A program made the translations under genes and the position numbers. A stretch of DNA of 64,000 nucleotides from positions 5,596,001 through 5,660,000 of the forward strand of contig NC_066278.1 of the NCBI RefSeq assembly GCF_905404315.1, given 5' to 3'. Shown piece after piece: positions 1 to 10,962 of the stretch; position 1 is the first letter of the stretch, and each line of letters opens with the position of its first letter. The notes below the pieces were generated by a model. It searched no databases. It saw only the letters and a program-made list of their open reading frames with translations, and was not told the DNA's origin. The stretch is from Leptidea sinapis. Lineage: Eukaryota; Arthropoda; Insecta; Lepidoptera; Pieridae.

Positions 1-240
1 CTTGATTCTTCGAATAAGGGTGGGCAACCGCCCATGGCCTTCCGCAACACCAAGCATCAAGAGATGTGTTGCCGGCCTTAATCGTATCGGTACGGAAAAC
101 TGCAGCCGGCATTTGATACCACAAAGTGGCTTTGTGAGGCAAGTAGTTTCAAAAATTGCGGCTGTAGAATGCCCCATGTCTGCGCCGGCTTCGCTCACAG
201 CGACTGCTTCTCAACAATCCTATGGGGCTGAATTGTAATG
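1..240 (-). mobile_element. 3' fragment of CR1/Jockey-like non-LTR retrotransposon
   Basis: Read on the minus strand this resembles the 3' coding end of the element at 23285-26668. It shares blocks with the copy at 9780-10090 (the 'gcaaccgcccatgg' and 'ccgcaacacca' blocks and the 'acaaagtggctttgtgaggcaag' region). It is decayed, with no intact frame. The plus-strand 78-residue frame across it is a chance opening. Confidence 0.6.
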
Positions 241-558
241 ATCAGGGCATAAAAGATCACCTGGGGCAATTACGTCTTGCTTGTCTCATCACCTGTTACC
301 ATAAAAATCCGGTCAAGTGGGTGTTTCGCCTTTTTGTTTAATAGAAGCATTACTAAAATACGCTCTATCGAAGATCAACTATATAGCTATTGCGGTTTAT
401 GTGATAAGTAAGCTGACAGACAGATGAACAGTGGATTTTTCATAAAATAGTATTCGTTAGGTATACTTCAGGAAACCTTAAAAAATATTTCAACGAACAT
501 ATCAATTTTCGTGTTGCGGTTGTTTTCTCCGTCTGACCTATAATGATGTTATTTACAG

Positions 559-654
559 AAGAACAATACCTACCTCCTGGCGTGGCTAATCTCCGTAATA
601 CTGGTGCTGATACCGGAGTGTAGTTTGGTCTTCTACATGTCAATCAGTCATTGG
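559..654 (+). CDS. Membrane-protein gene, exon a
   Basis: Acceptor ATTTACAG before 559 and donor GTAAGT at 655. The 96 nt are phase 0 at both ends and encode a membrane helix starting KNNTYLLAWLIS. They join directly to the exon at 1734. It was missed in simple ORF scans because it is short. Confidence 0.75.
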
Positions 655-1254
655 GTAAGTCATTGTTTCAATCACCTATTAGATAAATTGTCTGTATCTA
701 TAAGCTTAACGTTACAATAATGTATCCATACTCTGTGCTATCAGTAAATAATATTTTTTTATATATGACATGGAGCAAACGGGCAAAATGCTCACGACAA
801 GATGCAGATGGACATCTGCAACAACAGGTGTCAAGAGTATGCTGTAAGAAGGTCCCTTAGTCGTATCGGTTTAGTCATAGGTACTTGAAAAACGAAATTC
901 GAATTTCGTATTTTGACGTAATGTCCGGTGAAATTCGGCTGTTGGTATCAGCCTGAATAACTCCTCTCAACAATCCCTTGATATCTCCGGTAGAAAATCC
1001 GAAATTTGGTCAGACAGATCGCTGCCAGATCCCACTTCTCTCCGCAAGTCCAAAGAATCAAGCCGATAGATTCAATTTCATAACCCTTCAAACCAAATCA
1101 CTGGCACATTACTGCTGGACGTCAGATAAAGGTACCTCTATGGTACTTATATAGCTAAAACTAGAATCATAACTAGATCGTGCTCGTATGATAGTTGTAA
1201 TCCCTGTTAGACATCTACGAATCACATTCATATGGCGTGGGGTTATATACAATA

Positions 1255-1318
<64 letters not shown>

Positions 1319-3988
1319 CATATATATATATCACTAGCTTACGCCGCAAAAGTTGTATTGCCAATTAAAGTAATAAAAATAATTCAATAATATGGGGTAT
1401 AAAATAAAACTGACGACCGATTTTCAGACCTACCAAATATATCGTACCTACTACAATAATTATTGTATTCGATTGCCTTCTTACAGCCCTATTGCGGATC
1501 GGATACAAAAATTAGTGTTGATTGTAGACAGATGAAAATGTGTAGTTGTATGTATTTTTCAATTTTGAATCATAATAGAATTATAAAAAAATATTAGAAA
1601 ATAAAAAAAAATATTTAGGGGTAGGTAGGTACCCTTATCATTTACGGGTATGAAAACTAGATTCAACCGTTTCGGAGGAGTTTGGTAACTGGACACGAGA
1701 ATTTTATATATAAGATATATTTTTATGTTACAGGGTCTACAAGGAGTGTATGGAGGAGCAGAGCTGGCGTGCTACGTGGCTCGTCTGCCGGCCATAGTAT
1801 GTGGAGTAGTGTTGGTGCAGTCAGCGTATGCTCTGAGAGAAGCTCGGTAAATATCATCCAAAATACTTAGATCTTTACTTAGAAACAATATATTTATTGT
1901 TCGCGGATACGTGTCCAATTATCTTGATAAAATTTCTTAAAAAGAAACGTATAATTATCGTTAAGAATAGGTAACTTTGTAAAGTATTAATGTTACGTAA
2001 TCTGTTATGAGATTTTGATTAATTATAAGATTTTCATCCACTTATTGTAACAATGCGATACCTCAGGATTCATGAAAACCCAAATTTCTGAGCGACTCCG
2101 CGATTGCGCTGTTCATCTTGAGAGAGACCTAATACCGTAAGATTCATATTTCAAAATGTGGAATGTGGATGCATGAATCCGTGTTTAAGTGACGTTAAAA
2201 TCGCGAGCGAGCAATTTACCTAAATAAACCATTTAGGAGTTTCATAGTATTTTGCTTAGATCATTTGTATACGTATGTATACAATACGTAGTAGCTATGT
2301 GTACGTAGATAGAGTATGACAGATGTGATAACGTCGAAAAAAAATTTAGTTTAGATTTAACCTCTATTTTGTGCAATGCACGCACCCTAACTTAAAGTGT
2401 CATACGATCGTGAGTGTAAGACATAGCTTGTCGCGCCCACAGTTAAAGTGTTATTCCTGGTCTGTGTTTATGTTTTGAACAATAAATGGCAAAAAAGTTT
2501 ATGTCACTCTCATGAGTGTGCCACAAAAGAGACCGTGTTATATTATAGATTATACATAATGACACGCCTTCTTAAATATAGGCCTAAGTCTCAATAGTCC
2601 ATTTATTTCACAATGGCTAACTATACGGATCCTTTCAAATCAAAACACAAAAAAGTGCTGGCATTGCTTGAAAGTAAAAAACAGCAGGAAACTTGTGGAC
2701 ATGAATTGCAAGAGATAGGAACGAGCGGAAATTAAAGGAAAATGCTTTTACCACTAAACGCCGTCCTTAAATAAAAATACTTTAAAACAATGAAATATAA
2801 CACATACTAATAAATGAAATTTATAAGGAAATACGCTCTAATTAAATAAAAATAAATATAAAAAAAAAACCCTAAATTTATGGATGTCAGATTAAGGCTC
2901 TTAATAAAAGGCATTCTCCGCAAAGGCATTGTTCAGAAATTGAAATATTTTGTCTTATTTGGGAATTTTTGTTAAAGAAAAGAAGAGTACGGCCATGGTG
3001 CAGGAGTAAGCGGGAGCGAGTTTGACGCGAGCCATTACGTTCCTGATGCCGCACCAGCCTTCACCAACGATGGCTTTCTGCCGGACAACGGTAAATAAAT
3101 ATAACTGTAGCGTGTCTCAGTTGTACATTAACACTAATATAATTTAAGAGTTACTATTTAAAGTGCGACTTGCACATCTTGTAACTGAATATTATCTAAA
3201 AGATGAGGCAGCCTGGAACTTGTTTATTGGCTATTGAACGAGAGCGGGCGGCAGGTACTATAGCTCAATTTGCTAGTCACTTATAAGTTATATCTTATTC
3301 CATAATACGGTACCCTCCTCTCTCACTTCTCACTCCTTTCAGTTGTTTTACCACCCACCCCTGTTCGGGCGATAAAAGCCTAGTTACCGCACTGCCATAA
3401 TAAACCGTGTTTCAGTCATGATATTTGAATGAATAATAATTAGAAAATTTTATTATAATTTCAGGTAAATCCGGCTCAATGCCAGATCTACGTCGACATC
3501 TGGCAACCCGGCAATCAATGATCGGCTATCCAGTAATGCTTCCCCAACCTCCTCCAGCATACTGGCAACATCTAGCCGACAGACAGTACGCAGCTAGTCT
3601 TCGCGGCATGCCGAAATCGTACCAAATGCCACAGACGTACGGCACCTGGGTCGGACCCAGAACAGGACCGTACGACAAAAGAAGACATTCCATAGTAGGC
3701 GCATTCGACGAATACCCTACCAAGTACGAATACGACGACCGAATGGACTGCAAAAGCGAAATGGCCTATCCTTACAGGCCCTATTACGATCCCAGAGTGT
3801 ACCCTCCAGACTACGACCCCAGATATTTCCAGGAATATAAAAGGGACGATGCAGCGTACGGAGTGAATCTGCTTCGACACGACCCCTACAACTTTAATAG
3901 AGATAGGTCGTATTATATGCGTAACAGTCATAATTCTGTTGGCAATGAGTCTGATGATCTTACTAAGTATAAGGATGTTGCGTTATAA
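559..3988 (+). CDS. Uncharacterised multi-pass membrane protein, C-terminal part (four exons)
   Basis: Four exons, 559-654, 1734-1846, 2978-3090 and 3465-3988, join in one frame (phases 0, 0, 2, 1) to a TAA stop at 3986-3988. The first two exons encode two strongly hydrophobic stretches (YLLAWLISVILVLIPECSLV and LPAIVCGVVLVQSAYAL), which look like the last two membrane helices. A tail of about 210 residues follows, rich in Tyr, Pro and Arg (e.g. YPYRPYYDPRVYPPDYDPRY), so probably cytoplasmic. The last residues, DVAL, fit a class II PDZ-ligand pattern. The 5' exons lie outside the window. I do not recognise the family; a four-helix junctional or claudin-like protein is possible but unproven. 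Each intron has GT/AG ends. The third exon's acceptor (AAAG at 2977) was chosen over the nearer CAG at 3003 because only it keeps the frame with the membrane exon. Confidence 0.75.
770..1095 (-). mobile_element. Decayed 3' end of CR1/Jockey-like element
   Basis: Blocks 'gcaaacgggcaaaatgctc' and 'ggtcccttagtcgtatcgg' match the copy at 9750-10100 in the same (minus) orientation. Later blocks about actcctctcaacaatccc and ggtagaaaatcc also align. It is strongly diverged, with no usable frame. It lies in the intron between exons a and b of the membrane-protein gene. Confidence 0.55.
1258..1331. repeat. (TA)n microsatellite
   Basis: About 70 bases of nearly pure TA dinucleotide, with TG/CA interruptions near the right end. 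Confidence 0.95.
1334..1715 (+). mobile_element. Lepidopteran 'CTAGCTGACCCGGCAAACGTTGT' repeat, decayed
   Basis: It starts CTAGCTTACGCCGC...GTTGTATTGCC, a variant of the head seen at 31008, 49535, 53282 and 60803. It contains the shared 'ccgattttcagacctacc' and 'aaccgtttcggaggagttt' blocks also present near 31190-31250. Such repeats are widespread in Lepidoptera and are usually regarded as retrotransposon-related tails; the class was not verified here. Confidence 0.6.
1734..1846 (+). CDS. Membrane-protein gene, exon b
   Basis: Acceptor TTACAG before 1734 and donor GTAAAT at 1847. The frame GLQGVYGGAELACYVARLP... encodes a second hydrophobic helix and ends with two bases (CG) of an Arg codon. 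A second frame is also open over this exon, but it does not join to the next exon. Confidence 0.75.
2252..2480. mobile_element. MITE, CTTAGATAATTTATACGTCTAGATAGA family, diverged copy
   Basis: It has the family landmarks: GCTTAGATCATTTGTATACG at the left, then gtagatagagtatgacag, gtgataacgtcgaaaaaaa, taacctctattttgtgcaatgcac, and gtgtaagacatagcttgtc. The right terminal inverted repeat is not clear. It lies in the intron before exon c. Confidence 0.65.
2978..3090 (+). CDS. Membrane-protein gene, exon c
   Basis: The acceptor is TTTTTGTTAAAG before 2978, after a T-rich tract; the donor is GTAAATA at 3091. One base completes the Arg codon. The exon then encodes KEEYGHGAGVSGSEF... and ends ...FLPDN plus G (phase 1), which joins to GKSGSMPDL in the last exon. 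Confidence 0.65.
3465..3988 (+). CDS. Membrane-protein gene, terminal coding exon
   Basis: Acceptor AATTTCAG before 3465. It is open for 174 codons to TAA at 3986-3988. The composition is strongly polar and rich in Tyr, Pro and Arg, and codon use is more GC-rich than the flanking DNA. The protein ends NESDDLTKYKDVAL. Antisense frames over it (3526-3931) are shadows. Confidence 0.85.
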
Positions 3989-4077
3989 CCAAAACTTGTT
4001 TTTAAGATTGCTAAGATAATATTATACATAGATAGGTAGCATCTACGTGCCCCTGTCGGAGGAACAGACTAACAGCC

Positions 4078-4215
4078 TTAAATAATTTATACGTCTAGAT
4101 GGACTATGACAGCTGTGAACAAATCGAAAAAAAAAAGCGGTGAACAGTTTATTACCTCTATTTTCAGGAACTTTCAGACGTAACTTGTCATGCACACAAA
4201 GTTACCCAATTGCAA
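4078..4215. mobile_element. Truncated MITE inside the 3' UTR of the membrane-protein gene
   Basis: It starts AATAATTTATACGTCTAGAT, followed by gactatgacagctgtgaac and aaatcgaaaaaaa, then taacctctattttcag and taacttgtcatgcacacaaag. All are landmarks of the family at 17953-18174. It falls between the stop codon and the first polyadenylation signal, so it is probably transcribed. Confidence 0.7.
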
Positions 4216-4230
4216 GTTAACTCAGTGTTC

Positions 4231-4236
4231 AATAAA
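4231..4236 (+). terminator. Polyadenylation signal AATAAA
   Basis: AATAAA lies about 240 bases after the stop codon of the membrane-protein gene. A second AATAAA in gcaaataaatg near 4419 could serve as an alternative. The actual cleavage site is not visible. Confidence 0.5.
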
Positions 4237-4439
4237 TATTATAATTAGCACTTATCCAGTTTATAGGAAATAGATTAAACACAGAACGATTGAATATGTA
4301 AGCATTATGTAACTATGAAAAACTATAATTGAAATAATGTGGAGTTTTATGTCCGTTATAATATTATTATGAGAAGCATTTTTGTTAAAAGTTTGATATG
4401 TTTATAGTTAAGTTCGCAAATAAATGTTTTTATTTGGTG

Positions 4440-5209
4440 CTGTCATGAGTTGTACTTAGTTATAAAATTCTAAGGTTATAAATCAAGTAAAAATTAGTAA
4501 ATAATGTCATGATAAGGCGCCAAAAGCATCTTAATACGTCATCGGCGCCATCTTGCAAGACTAAATTACTTTCTTGACAGATGTGTATCGTTATTTTTTT
4601 AAGATTTTATGGCCCGGTAACGAAAGTGTGTCGTTAAATACGCACATAGATTGTTTTTACCTTTCTAACAAAATATCTGTACCTATTCAGATTATTAAGA
4701 TTTTATTTTGGTAGAAATGTTCAAAGAATGGATAATATCCGTTGTCTTTACATAAATGAGGATATATCTATTCAATATAAACATGGATTCTAGTAAATAT
4801 TTTTTTAGAATTTTGAAATCATTTCTTGAATCTACTTACTACAGTTACTACGTGATATTATCTACAAAATTTAACCAATAGTAGTTTAACTAATAATTAA
4901 GCAGGAATAATTCTAATTCCAATATTAATAAGAACAAAGTATGTACTTAATACTTTAGAAAGATTTCTGTATAATTTATATAAATCTACGACTATTATGT
5001 TTGTAAAAATAACTACAGAAAAGTAAGTAATAAGGTTTAATAGTAAGGTGTAGTGTAGGTACCTATATAGTCAGATAAATCGTTCCCTATATTGTCGTTT
5101 CACATTGCTTTTATATTATCTATATACATAAAATAGAGGTTTTCATTTGCAGTAATACTGGATAAATTTCAATTAAATCTAATTCAATTATTTTTAACCT
5201 TACGCACTT
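4440..5209. other. AT-rich intergenic DNA, nothing recognised
   Basis: No open frame, splice pattern or repeat that I can name. The block ggcgccaaaagcatc...ggcgccatcttgcaagac near 4516-4562 holds two GGCGCC sites, like the motif in the minisatellite at 33010-33665, but is otherwise unrelated. Confidence 0.6.
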
Positions 5210-5310
5210 AGCCAAAAAAATTATTGCGATATCTTCATTAAATAATTGCTCCTCCATTTTAGCCAAAAAAATTATTGCGACATCTTCATGAAATAATTGC
5301 TCCTCCATTT
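5210..5310. repeat. Two-copy tandem repeat, 51-bp period
   Basis: Units 5210-5260 and 5261-5310 both run from AGCCAAAAAAATTATTGCGA to AATTGCTCCTCCATT. They differ at only about two bases, so the duplication is recent. Confidence 0.9.
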
Positions 5311-5793
5311 ATTAAAGTTCTAAGAAACAACGATTTTCATAAGCACTATGTGCACAGTCATGTGTGTATGCGGACGAAGCGGGGAGATAAAAATGAAATT
5401 AACTATCTAGCGCTATTATTTCCAAAGTAATTTTTAACAGACAAAAAATTCAATAGGTTATTTATTTGTAGTATAAAAACCTAATCATTCTGTTTGTCTC
5501 AAGATTCAATGAAATATAGCCTATCCTTTTTTTCACAACAGAAATACAATTTTAATTTATTAATTCACCATGTTTTCTCACAAAAATGCAAATAATAATT
5601 TCACTGACACTTCTCACTATCCTTAGCGAATGAAAAGTTTCAAATATATTTGTTATATTGAAATTTAACCGATATTGTTTTATGAAATTAATTCGTACTG
5701 TACTTGTTACCCTTATAACCAAAGTGTTGTGCTATTTTCAGTCACTATAATGTATAAATATTTTATGTAATAACGTTGTATTATTTAATTTGG
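5311..5793. other. AT-rich intergenic DNA, nothing recognised
   Basis: No coding frame or recognised repeat. It precedes the direct repeat that borders the giant inverted repeat. Confidence 0.6.
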
Positions 5794-5948
5794 TCCTTGT
5801 TTTCCCTAATTTAAATTAATTTGAAGAGAGTAGGTACATTATAAAAAACAAATTAAAAAATTGATTTTAGTTTTCATATTTTATTTTCTTATGCTTCTTG
5901 AGGAATACAATTATACCCATGCCTGTTTTATATTTCGAAACTAAAAAG
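5794..5948 (+). repeat. 155-bp direct repeat, left copy, flanking the giant inverted repeat
   Basis: It runs from TCCTTGTTTTCCCTAATTTA to TTCGAAACTAAAAAG and is nearly identical and colinear with 13867-14021 (only a few substitutions seen). It ends 8 bases before the left arm of the inverted repeat. Confidence 0.9.
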
Positions 5949-6186
5949 AATTGAAATATTGAAAGCGCTACAAGGATTGAACATCACTTAACATTAGGTA
6001 TCCCCTACTCTAGTTTGTCGTCCTATTCCATATAAAAAGCGATTCTGTGCGAGTTAGACTTGAGCGATTAAATTTTTTTTTAATGGAAGAGCACGGGTCA
6101 CCTGATTGTGTATTGTGATCACCGTAGTCCATACTCTTTTATAACACCAGATGAATCACTAGAGTGTTTCCGACCTTGAGTCGAAT

Positions 6187-6208
6187 TAACGTACATTTGT
6201 ACGTTAAC
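6187..6208. repeat. Near-perfect 22-bp palindrome
   Basis: TTAACGTACA/TTTGTACGTTAA reads almost identically on both strands. The mirror copy is in the right arm near 13577-13598. Confidence 0.75.
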
Positions 6209-6467
6209 ATAATATGAAAACGAGAACCGGAAACACACGTTAAGAGCAAGCATCAAAAAGTCAACCTATTGCGCCACCGAAGCAATACGGTAAAACCGAT
6301 TTTAATGAAAAACAGGCTTCTCATAAAGTTTTTTCCAGCTTGCAAGTTTATTGCATCGATTCTATAACAATATAGAGGGCCTACGTTTTTTATGGACAAA
6401 GGAAGTAAAACCAGTCACATAATAACCTAATCACCACGGCTGAATCTCCCTTGTTATACGAGAGGAA

Positions 6468-8914
6468 TCAGTCGTGAGCGTTTCTTTTATATGGGGTGAG
6501 ACCCCATGACTTTGCTACCATTCTACGGCATTGCCAGAAAGATAAAGTAGCCGTTTTTATTTTCGCCTCTATATGGGCACTCCAATTCAGCTTACTGTCC
6601 AGTAATACTCCTAGATACTTTACCTCGTTTGTTAGTTGGAGTTCAGTATCAAACAGTTTTGGTAGTTTGTAGTTTCCCTGAACTCGTTTGTTAGTAAACA
6701 TTATCAGTTCCGTTTTTTTTGGATTAACTGATAAGTCGTTGTTTTCACACCATTTTTCCACGATGTTCAATGCTGCATTTGTTACTTTGCATACTGTATT
6801 AGCAAACTTTCCGCATATTAAAATGGTTAGATCATCTGCGTAACCTACAGTATAGTATAGGTTTTGGTTGAAGGTGGTCATCAGATCGTTTACAACGAGG
6901 TTCCACAAAAGAGGCGAGATTACACCTCCTTGGGGGCAACCTTTAGCAACAATCGCCTTTTGTGACTCACCTTCAGCAAGTAATATGACTCTACTTTTCA
7001 GCATGTTATCAATCCATGTGTTAAGGGTTGTACATCCGTACAGGGCATCCTTTATTTTGGTGAATTTTGTCTTGTCAAAGGCACCTTCAATGTCTATGAA
7101 GGTTCCTAGGCAAAAGATCTTTTCTGAAAGTGCACCTTCTATAACGTTTACTACAGCTTGCAGTGCAGATTCAGTGCTTTTCCCTTGACTATACGCATGT
7201 TGATTAGGGTATAAGGGTATATTTCGAAGGTAGTTTTCCCTCAGTTCTCTCTCGCGTAGCCCTTCCAGAGATTTCAAGATGAAGGAGGTAAGGCTAATGG
7301 GTCTGAATGATCTAACATTAGAGTAGTCACTTTTACCTGGTTTTGGTATGAAAATCACTTTCACCTCCCTCCATATTTGGGGTATGTATCCATGCGCTAG
7401 ACACGCCCTGAATATGTCAATCAGCACCTTTAGAAGGGTCTGTCCCCCCATTGTAAGAAAGCAGGAAATATTTCGTGCGGCCCCACTGACTTAAAAGCGT
7501 GAAAGGTATTAATGGCCCATTTTGTTTTCTCAATAGTAGCCACCTTGTGGGCTATCCGCCAGTCTTTTTCTTCAGGAGTAGAGTATTCATCCATCCACTC
7601 TATTTTCTGCATGATTTTGCAGCCAGGGAAGTGCGTTTCTATAAGGATTTGCTCCGTCTCTTCAGGTGAGTTAGTGAAGGTACCATCAGGTTTCCGCAGG
7701 GAACCCAGAGTTTGTCTGGGTTGACTAGAAAGGACTTTTCTTACACTGTTTGCCTGGTTTTGGCATTCAATGCCGTTGCAATATTTCCGCCAACTTTCAG
7801 ATTTTCTATATCTGATGCGTTTTTTGTACTTAGTCTTGGTGTCTTTGTAGCTATCCCAATCGCTTTGTTGGCCTGTGTTCATTGCCCGGTTTAGATGTTT
7901 CCTCACCTTCCTCCTAAGTCTCTCCAATTCAGGTCCCCACCATGGTTGGGATTTTGGTTTGCCTGAGCTGGCAAGGGTGAGGGGGCATGTAGAATGATAG
8001 CAGGTAATCATGATTTCATTAATTCTTATTGCCTGTTTTTCAATGTTTTCCACCCCAAATATCTTCTCTGGGTTCGTCCCCTCTTTCAGACACGATTCCA
8101 TCATCAACTTGCATTCGACGAGGTTCATTCTGCGGGGGTTCCTTCGAGGAGATAATTTACCTCAAGGTTGAAGAGTATCCATCTGTGGTCTGAGCCGGAT
8201 GCTTCTCTTGACACATGCCAGTTGGATATAATATTAGACATTCGTTCCGATGCCAGAGTAATGTCAATAATTGTACTGCTTCTCCTTTTGATAAAAGTGG
8301 GTTCTGACCCTGTGTTGATGATGTCTAGGTTAGTAGTAAAGAGATATTCAGCCAATTGCTTACCTCTTTCGTTTGGTGTCTGCATGCCCCACAGCGAGTG
8401 GTGCGCGTTGCAGTCTGCAGCCACTAACAACTCGCATATGGCGGTCTCGCAGTGGTTCACCAGTCTTTCAGAGTTCTTCCAGTGGTGGATCTGTACCGCG
8501 GGGCATGTACACCGAGGCAATCACCATCGGTGGCTCATTCGTATTTCTGTCCAGTAATTGTATAGTGCATATATCCCTGGAACAAAAATCTGTTAGTGGA
8601 TGCACCTGTAGGTTATTTGAAATGTATATACAGGTCCTAGGGTGTTCTGGACCTGAGTAGTGGATGACCTTACCTCCAATATTGGAGAGCTGACATATAC
8701 GGCCTCGTCTAACCCATTGCTCCTAGATTAGAGCGAGTGCTGTAGGGTTAACCTCCAACCATTTCCGGAGTTGAGCCGTTGCGGTTTCACTATGGTGGAG
8801 GTTTATTTGTATGATGCTGCACTTATGAGAAGGGGATGCCATCTTTGGATAGCAGAACCTCCTCGCCGTCCCCGATGTACAGCTCTTCCAGCTCCTTGGT
8901 GCACACAGTGTCAT
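6468..8914 (-). pseudogene. Broken ORF2 (endonuclease-reverse transcriptase) of I/R1/LOA-group retrotransposon, left copy
   Basis: Minus-strand segments at 8723-8914, 8125-8520, 7430-8128 and 6468-7451 are consecutive parts of one ORF2. The first carries the endonuclease start (IIQINLHHSETATAQL) and the next CNAHHSLWG and a final SDHRW. The last has the reverse transcriptase motifs FRPISLTS, IDIEGAFD, CPQGGVISPLLWN and YADD. No RNase H is seen. Breaks: a nonsense codon (CAG to TAG near 8723), a frame break after GTDPPPEEL shared with the right copy, and a private one-base loss in a G run near 7450. The group is judged from motif style and is not certain. It is not able to encode a working enzyme. 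Confidence 0.8.
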
Positions 8915-9020
8915 CTTTGGAGCCCGTCGACAGGTTGTCTTCGAGCTCCATCAGGTTCACCAGCGCTTCCTCTGAGGGGGAATTCAAGACGCGCGCACGG
9001 GTAGCGGTGGGGTCCTCTAA
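8822..9020 (-). pseudogene. C-terminal remnant of ORF1, left copy
   Basis: Mirror of 10769-10962. The minus-strand frame reads ...EEALVNLMELEDNLSTGSK... and ends just before ORF2. It is acidic, with no zinc knuckle visible because only the end remains. It overlaps or abuts ORF2 as in many non-LTR elements. Confidence 0.5.
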
Positions 9021-9560
9021 TTAAGCGTCTATCGGTTCTGACTGTGCAGTTTAATTTTCTGTTCTTTCAGCAGAAGAGTCCTCCTGGTTTGCAGACTTGG
9101 AGGAAAACACAAACAAGCACACTATCACATTTTGTAATATTAATATTGAATGTATGGATTTTAGGGAAAAAGTCTTTATTTGCTTGTGTAACTAGGAATA
9201 ATGAAATAAACACATTTTATTTTTAATACGAAATTTAAATTATAAGAACTTATTTTTACATTTATCTACATGCATGTAATGTAGTGTAAGTGTATACCCA
9301 ATATGTAGGCATTATTGCGTCCTATACATATTACACATTTTACATTAAAACTATACACAAAAATTGAAGTAAGATTATTGCAAAAAAGAAGATTCTGACT
9401 GCTCCCCACAGCTAAAACTGCAGTTGAATGACGAAAAAATGGTTTTAGAATTCATAATTATACTTTTTCAACGCTTTATAAGGTCATCAACTTTTTAATC
9501 AACTTACATTTTAAAATTTTCGGATTTTAAATCAATTATAATACTTCCTAGTGCATGCAT

Positions 9561-10225
9561 GTTTGCATTTTATCTTTCTGCACTTTTGTTGCAAAGTTTT
9601 TAATTTTTGAGACGTTGTGAAGAGGTTTTTGAATGTTTCACAGCTTCTATCCTCTTCGAGGAGAGTTATGAATACGCGGCTCAGTAAATGAAAGAGGAGT
9701 AACATGCGGAGCACACAAATTACTTGACGTTGGTTTTTTTTTATATAAGAGGGGGCAAACGGGCAAGAGGCTCGCGTGATGGGGAGAGGTGAGGCAACCG
9801 CCCATGGACATTCGCAACACCAGGTGCGTCAAGAAATGCGTTGCCGGCCTTTAAGGTGTATGCTTTTTTCTTGAAGGTCCCTAAGTCGTATCTGTTCGGG
9901 AAGACCGCTGCCGGTAGTTGATTCTACAAAGTGGCTGTGCGAGGCAAGAAATTTCGAACAAAACGCGCGGTTGTGGAATGCCAGACGTCTACATGATGCG
10001 GATGGTACTTTGCACGTAATGTCCGATGGTGGAAACGGCCGCTGGAATCAACCCGAACAGCTCCTCTGAGCACTCCCAGTGATAAATGCGGTAGAAGATG
10101 CAGAGAGAACCCACATCTCTACACAATACTGCTAATTTGCAGCATATCATTGATATGCAGAAGAAACAGTGTAGGGGATAGCACGCAGCCTTGCGCGAAA
10201 CCAGCGTTTATGGGTTTTAGTAAAT
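9561..10225 (-). mobile_element. Spacer of the inverted repeat; internally deleted CR1/Jockey-like element
   Basis: The 665-bp loop between the arms is single-copy relative to the arms. From about 9750 to 10215 its minus strand matches the element at 23285-26668. The 10140-10210 part is the reverse transcriptase block QGCVLSPTLFLLHIND; then the sequence jumps to the 3' end (RTTRH..., tail). The middle of the element is deleted. Confidence 0.75.
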
Positions 10226-10768
10226 ATGCATGCACTAGGAAGTATATAATTGATTTAAAATCCGAAAATTTTAAAATGTAAGTTGATTAAAAAGTTGATG
10301 ACCTTATAAAGCGTTGAAAAAGTATAATTATGAATTCTAAAACCATTTTTTCGTCATTCAACTGCAGTTTTAGCTGTGGGGAGCAGTCAGAATCTTCTCT
10401 TTTGCAATAATCCTACTTCAATTTTTGTGTATAGTTTTAATGTAAAATGTGTAATATGTATAGGACGCAATAATGCCTACATATTGGGTATACACTTACA
10501 CTACATTATATGCATGTAGATAAATGTAAAAATAAGTTCTTATAATTTAAATTTCGTATTAAAAATAAAATGTGTTTATTTCATTATTCCTAGTTACACA
10601 AGCAAATAAAGACTTTTTCCCTAAAATCCATACATTCAATATTAATATTACAAAATGTGATAGTGTGCTTGTTTGTGTTTTCCTCCAAGTCTGCAAACCA
10701 GGAGGACTCTTCTGCTGAAAGAACAGAAAATTAAACTGCACAGTCAGAACCGATAGACGCTTAATTAG

Positions 10769-10962
10769 AGGACCCCACCGCTACCCGTGCGCGCGTCTTG
10801 AATTCCCCCTCAGAGGAAGCGCTGGTGAACCTGATGGAGCTCGAAGACAACCTGTCGACGGGCTCCAAAGATGACACTGTGTGCACCAAGGAGCTGGAAG
10901 AGCTGTACATCGGGGACGGCGAGGAAGTTCTGCTATCCAAAGATGGCATCCCCTTCTCATAA
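10769..10962 (+). pseudogene. C-terminal remnant of ORF1, right copy
   Basis: An open frame LEDPTATRARVLNSP... ends ...LLSKDGIPFS, stop at 10960-10962. A TAA lies just upstream in frame, so only the last 60 or so codons survive. ORF2 starts within or next to it. Confidence 0.5.

Larger units (their letters stand above)
5957..9560 (-). repeat. Giant inverted repeat, left arm (3.6 kb)
   Basis: The reverse complement matches 10226-13827 along its whole length with only scattered differences. The outer end is TATTGAAAGCGCTACAAGG; the inner end is TCCTAGTGCATGCAT. The arm holds the 3' tail of a CR1-like element (6080-6180), the 3' UTR and ORF2 of an I/R1/LOA-type element on the minus strand, a short ORF1 remnant, and AT-rich flank. 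An assembly join of two haplotypes is an alternative; the private lesions in each arm argue only that the arms are not the same molecule read twice. Confidence 0.9.

Noticed and set aside
3001..3005. CAG acceptor at 3001-3003 for the third exon of the membrane-protein gene
   Set aside because: Would leave a phase clash with exon b; the AAAG at 2977 restores a continuous frame.
3526..3931. Minus-strand frames of 75 and 119 codons
   Set aside because: Shadows of the terminal exon of the membrane-protein gene.
6468..8914. Active retrotransposon
   Set aside because: Nonsense and frame breaks in both copies; neither can encode full ORF2.
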